A stretch of 17,708 nucleotides of DNA, taken from NCBI RefSeq assembly GCF_000204055.1, contig NW_006768898.1:5344-23051 (forward strand), written 5' to 3'. Below the pieces are notes generated by a model. It was not told where the DNA came from. It ran no database searches and worked only from the letters and a program-made list of their open reading frames with translations. This document shows positions 16,000 to 17,708 of the stretch, piece by piece (the first letter of the stretch is position 1; each line of letters opens with the position of its first letter). This DNA comes from Melampsora larici-populina 98AG31 (Eukaryota > Basidiomycota > Pucciniomycetes > Pucciniales > Melampsoraceae). The position numbers were made by a program, and so were the translations under genes.

Positions 16000-16051
16000 C
16001 GCTATATAGTGTTATTGCGCGCTATATAGCGCGCAATAACGCTATATAGCG
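16000..16051. repeat. 52-bp near-perfect palindrome with no loop, built on GCTATATAGC
   Basis: The arms 16000-16025 and 16026-16051 match at 25 of 26 positions; the only mismatch is T16010 with G16041. The 10-base self-complementary word GCTATATAGC occurs at 16021 and 16041, as GCTATATAGT at 16001, and in degraded form near 16066-16078. It lies inside the right end of the hAT element. Confidence 0.85.
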
Positions 16052-16081
16052 GTATTGAGCATAGCGCGCCATATAGCGTGT

Positions 16082-16214
16082 GCGGAGCGGTTTTCGCGCT
16101 CCGCTACGTCTTGAGCCCCTGCAAAAAAAAAATAGCGATCCCAGTGCGGAGCGTTTCAGAGCGGTATCTGCGCTGCGCACTCGAAGGGGGTCAAAATCCC
16201 GAGTGGTGCGGAGC
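16082..16214. repeat. Right subterminal GCGGAGC array of the hAT element
   Basis: GCGGAGC at 16082, 16146 and 16208 and GCTCCGC at 16098. Same motif as the left array, in fewer copies, so the arrays are asymmetric like those of many hAT elements. Confidence 0.72.
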
Positions 16215-16227
16215 GGTTCCTGTGTTG

Positions 16228-16234
16228 GGGGTAT
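16228..16234 (+). repeat. Flanking repeat GGGGTAT (right) of the hAT element
   Basis: Matches 11910-11916. Joining the flanks gives a plausible empty site with a single GGGGTAT. Confidence 0.7.
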
Positions 16235-17230
16235 ACATGTGGTTTGCATATGTAATGGTGGTAATAGTGGAATTTAGGGTTGCCAAGAGGATTTTCCGGG
16301 AGTTTTAAGGTTATAGAGGATGATGACACATTACATGAGCAAGAAAAAGAGAGTAGCAGCTGTGAAAAGTGAAGAAAATGGGTGATTTTGTCAAAAATGA
16401 AGGATTTCAGCTAAATACATATGTCAAATGACGTTAGATTAGGTTGGTAGATAGCTCATTCAACGCAGAAGAGTGGATTACATAATGTACAAACTTTAAA
16501 TCACTAGTAGTGAAGGTGTATGAAAAGAGTTACAAGGCAAATAAGAAATTGGTGTGAATCTCGAGTTTACAGTCACAAGTCAACATGTAACACTAAAAAC
16601 CTTAACTTCACAACTCAATATCTTACTCATCACTCATCAGAAGTAGGTCATATGGGGGTGATAAATGCTCAGTATCACGAGGGCTACAAGATGCACTTTA
16701 GTAATCAAAAATTGGACCTCATCTGAAAAAATTTGTAATCTCAAAATTTGGTTTTCAGCTAGTTTACAAAGAAAAAAATCACCTGGATTCATCATAAGAA
16801 GTGCTTTACATCATATTATTGTGTCATTGATCACTTTTAGCTGTGAAAATTGCATCATTTATTAGTAACAAGATCATTACATTACGTCATTATAGGGTTC
16901 TTAGGGATTTCTGGGCGGATTTGATTGGTTTTAAGGCTGTTGACCATTGTAAAAGTTGGAGTACATTGTTATATGTACTTGGAGATGATTTCGGTACTGT
17001 TGTTCCCCTTTTTCCTTTATCGTTTACACAGTTATTATCTTGTTTATCATCATAAACTTATTTTAATAGTACCTGGTCACTTACATACATCCTTTATTAT
17101 AGCTATGAACAGAAATTTACTTTAGTGTTGCAGTCAAAAAAAGACTTATTGGGAATAATATCATTAAGATATTGCTTATTTTCTTTAGTTATCATTTAGG
17201 AATAACACTATAGCAGTGTTGATGGTAATA
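16235..17230. other. AT-rich region without a supported gene
   Basis: Short open frames exist on both strands but none has a recognisable motif, a good start context together with splice structure, or biased composition. I see no RNA gene. Confidence 0.5.
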
Positions 17231-17330
17231 AAACACCTGTGTGTACTGTACAGCTCCTAGTCTATAGGATGATACAGCACGCAGAATCATCGCATGTGAT
17301 TCGAAGCGCACACTATAGGTGTTCGTAGTT
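17231..17330. repeat. Nested inverted repeats
   Basis: AACACCT-GTGTG near 17232 is complementary to CACACTATAGGTGTT near 17308-17322, enclosing a second hairpin, GAATCA with TGATTC (about 17284-17302), and a TGTAC/GTACA pair. This could be a decayed foldback element or a structured transcript end; no family is evident. Confidence 0.4.
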
Positions 17331-17447
17331 GCTCAGCTGCTCCTAGGGTCACCTACAAGACACACCAAAATTCTCCAAGTCCCCATTTCCCCAAGGGGAC
17401 CCCCTTGAGAGAAGCACGTACATAGAAGTAGTTCTCACCACCGCATT

Positions 17448-17680
17448 ACAAAACCTCACCACTACTGTCGAAAACTTACCACCTCACCTGGAAACTCACC
17501 ACCACTCCCACAAACTCTCCACTCGACCACCAAACTCACCACCTCACCTGAAAACTCACCACTCGACCACCAAACTTACCACCACACCCACTATCTCACC
17601 ACGATAGCAAACAATATTACCATCGGATTACGAAGCTCACCACACCATTGAAAAAATCAACACTCGACCCGACTTCTTAC
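17448..17680. repeat. Degenerate ~20-bp minisatellite (AAACTCACCAC type)
   Basis: About ten imperfect units of 18-22 bases, each built on AAACTCACCAC plus a variable C/A-rich half (for example CTCACCTG or TCGACCACC). Strongly strand-biased: the plus strand is almost free of G. On the minus strand each unit includes GTGAGTTT, similar to a 5' splice site. The period is not a multiple of three, so a protein repeat is unlikely. It reaches close to the window end and may continue. Confidence 0.75.
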
Positions 17681-17708
17681 TACTGCACCACATCATCTTA
17701 CGACTCAA

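Larger units (their letters stand above)
11917..16227 (+). mobile_element. hAT DNA transposon, full length (4.3 kb)
   Basis: The termini at 11917-11939 and 16205-16227 are inverted repeats matching at 20 of 23 positions, with a shared GGAACCGCTCCGCA core, and start CAA/end TTG. GGGGTAT flanks both sides. Inside is one multi-exon hAT transposase on plus. The subterminal regions carry seven (left, 11930-12102) and four (right, 16082-16214) copies of GCGGAGC or its complement. Two nonsense codons in the transposase suggest it is inactive as read. Confidence 0.88.

Noticed and set aside
16022..16277. ORFs over the right hAT end
   Set aside because: Same GC-rich subterminal repeat effect; they cross the transposon end and the palindrome.
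16520..17125. Small plus-strand ORFs to the right of the hAT element
   Set aside because: Each is about 60-70 codons, with no motif, coding bias or splice partner; consistent with chance in AT-rich DNA.
17448..17680. CRISPR-like repeat-spacer array
   Set aside because: Units are degenerate and about 20 bases with no constant repeat and no spacers of uniform length; the context is a eukaryotic genome.
1..17708. tRNA or rRNA genes
   Set aside because: I looked for anticodon-arm and T-loop patterns; the only tRNA-like match is the primer-binding site, which is a complement of an anticodon arm and lacks the rest of a tRNA.

Overview
The window looks like transposon-dense chromosome of a filamentous fungus, most likely a basidiomycete and plausibly a rust (Pucciniales). 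The evidence is AT-rich intergenic DNA, genes with many short GT-AG introns (59-99 nt), and fungal-type PIF/Harbinger, Ty1/Copia and hAT proteins. The taxonomic placement is inference. No rRNA, tRNA, CRISPR array or ordinary housekeeping gene is visible.

Layout. (1) Bases 1-265 are the left flank of a transposon, probably the 3' end of a minus-strand host gene. (2) Bases 266-10699 are one PIF/Harbinger DNA transposon with 16-bp perfect terminal inverted repeats and a TTA target-site duplication (263-265 and 10700-10702). It has the classical two genes: a plus-strand DDE transposase (702-8177, in three pieces) and a convergent minus-strand Myb/SANT-like partner protein (8516-9911). (3) A 5.6-kb Ty1/Copia retrotransposon (1371-6974, coding on the minus strand) sits inside the transposase exon. 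It has 517/515-bp LTRs that differ by one CA unit, a TTACC duplication, a polypurine tract, and a primer-binding site matching the anticodon arm of initiator tRNA-Met. (4) A second insertion of about 585 bp and unknown family (about 7419-8003), with two large hairpins, splits the transposase near its C-terminus. (5) Bases 10700-11500 hold remains of a minus-strand host gene whose last codons were hit by the Harbinger insertion. (6) Bases 11917-16227 are a hAT transposon with 23-bp imperfect inverted repeats, a GGGGTAT flanking repeat and a ten-exon transposase with BED finger, DDE residues and dimerisation domain. (7) Bases 16228-17708 contain no gene I can support, but end in a degenerate ~20-bp minisatellite.

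The insertion order can be read from nesting: host gene, then Harbinger, then Copia (very recent) and, separately, the small insertion. The DNA-transposon transposases carry five in-frame stops, all TGA and all explainable as CGA to TGA, which points to methylated-CpG decay or a RIP-like process. The young Copia copy is also disabled, by two in-frame stops and one frameshift in a GT repeat, yet its LTRs are almost identical, so it may have been mobilised in trans. The most unusual structures are an 11-copy CCTCGG/CCGAGG hairpin cassette at the left end of the Harbinger, an 11-copy GCGGAGC array at the hAT ends with a 52-bp near-perfect palindrome, and three AP-1/Gcn4-type TGASTCA sites in each Copia LTR.
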